Made by a program: the position numbers and the translations under genes
Shown here: positions 5,626 through 5,742 of the stretch, piece by piece
How positions within the stretch are numbered: the first letter of the stretch is position 1
How the letters are laid out: each line of letters opens with the position of its first letter
Assembly (NCBI GenBank): GCA_023134875.1
Contig: JAGLUH010000025.1
Span: 1-5,742, forward strand
Direction of reading: 5' to 3'
Origin: Candidatus Zixiibacteriota bacterium
GTDB taxonomy: Bacteria; Zixibacteria; MSB-5A5; CAIYYT01
Length of the DNA stretch: 5,742 bases
The notes under the pieces: generated by a model
Database searches by the model: none
Seen by the model: only the letters and a program-made list of their open reading frames with translations
Told to the model about the DNA's origin: nothing

Positions 5626-5742
5626 ATGGTGAAACGAAAACGACCACTGCAATCCGAACATCCGGTAAAGAAAAGGCGAGGAGTACTACCCACATATTTG
5701 CCTTACCTGGTGCTGGTAGCAGCGATTGCCATCTTTCTTTAT
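5626..5742 (+). CDS. N-terminus of a membrane-anchored protein, function unknown, cut by window edge
   Basis: The frame is open from ATG 5626 to the window end (39 codons). It begins with a strongly basic cytoplasmic head (MVKRKRPLQ, then VKKRRG) and continues into a hydrophobic helix from about residue 20 (YLPYLVLVAAIAIFLY). This is the pattern of a single N-terminal membrane anchor with the bulk of the protein probably outside the cytoplasm, by the positive-inside rule. No domain is visible in the fragment, so no function is assigned. No good Shine-Dalgarno is present. An in-frame TTG at 5617 is an alternative start, but it sits at or before the predicted transcription start. Confidence 0.62.
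   Translation, partial: MVKRKRPLQSEHPVKKRRGVLPTYLPYLVLVAAIAIFLY

Noticed and set aside
1..5742. Mobile element, phage, toxin-antitoxin, CRISPR or defence system
   Set aside because: No transposase, integrase, terminal inverted repeats, spaced repeat array or paired small toxin-like genes; all large frames are metabolic or transport genes.

Overview
The window is an ordinary-looking stretch of bacterial chromosome of balanced base composition. It is densely coded: one gene on the minus strand at the left edge, then six on the plus strand. There are no rRNA, tRNA, CRISPR, phage or insertion-sequence signatures. The gene set (a queuosine-precursor carrier, the 'alternate' GlmU-like protein family, and a GalT/GlgA pair) suggests a Gram-negative-type bacterium, perhaps an uncultured lineage near the FCB group or the old Deltaproteobacteria. 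That placement is an impression and not something the sequence proves.

Layout. Positions 1-228 (minus) hold the first 76 codons of purD, cut by the window edge, with a good sigma70-type promoter behind it. A divergent intergenic region of about 120 bp separates it from a YhhQ/VUT-family queuosine-precursor transporter (349-1038, plus). This region holds the purD promoter, a small perfect dyad, and a possible pseudoknot that would cover the transporter's ribosome binding site. A strong promoter (TTGACA, 16-bp spacer, TATATT) overlaps the transporter stop codon. It probably drives a small cysteine-rich zinc-ribbon protein of unknown function (1135-1491) and a GlmU-like nucleotidyltransferase/left-handed beta-helix protein (1519-2829).

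After a 115-bp gap come a GalT-family nucleotidylyltransferase (2945-3967) and glycogen synthase glgA (3964-5445). These two overlap by ATGA and are almost certainly translated as a coupled pair. The 180 bp after glgA contain a nested stem-loop, then a GC-rich palindrome with two mutually exclusive foldings. Last is an extended -10 promoter just ahead of the first 39 codons of a membrane-anchored protein of unknown function (5626 onward).

How the genes fit together. The GlmU-like protein, the GalT-like protein and GlgA all work on, or are related to enzymes working on, nucleotide sugars and hexose phosphates. The central theme is therefore nucleotide-sugar and storage-polysaccharide metabolism. 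The most useful open question is the true substrate of the GalT-like enzyme. Its active-site motif and its coupling to an ADP-glucose-using synthase leave ADP-glucose chemistry as a real alternative to the Leloir pathway. I did not find clear evidence of a new defence, mobile or otherwise undescribed system.
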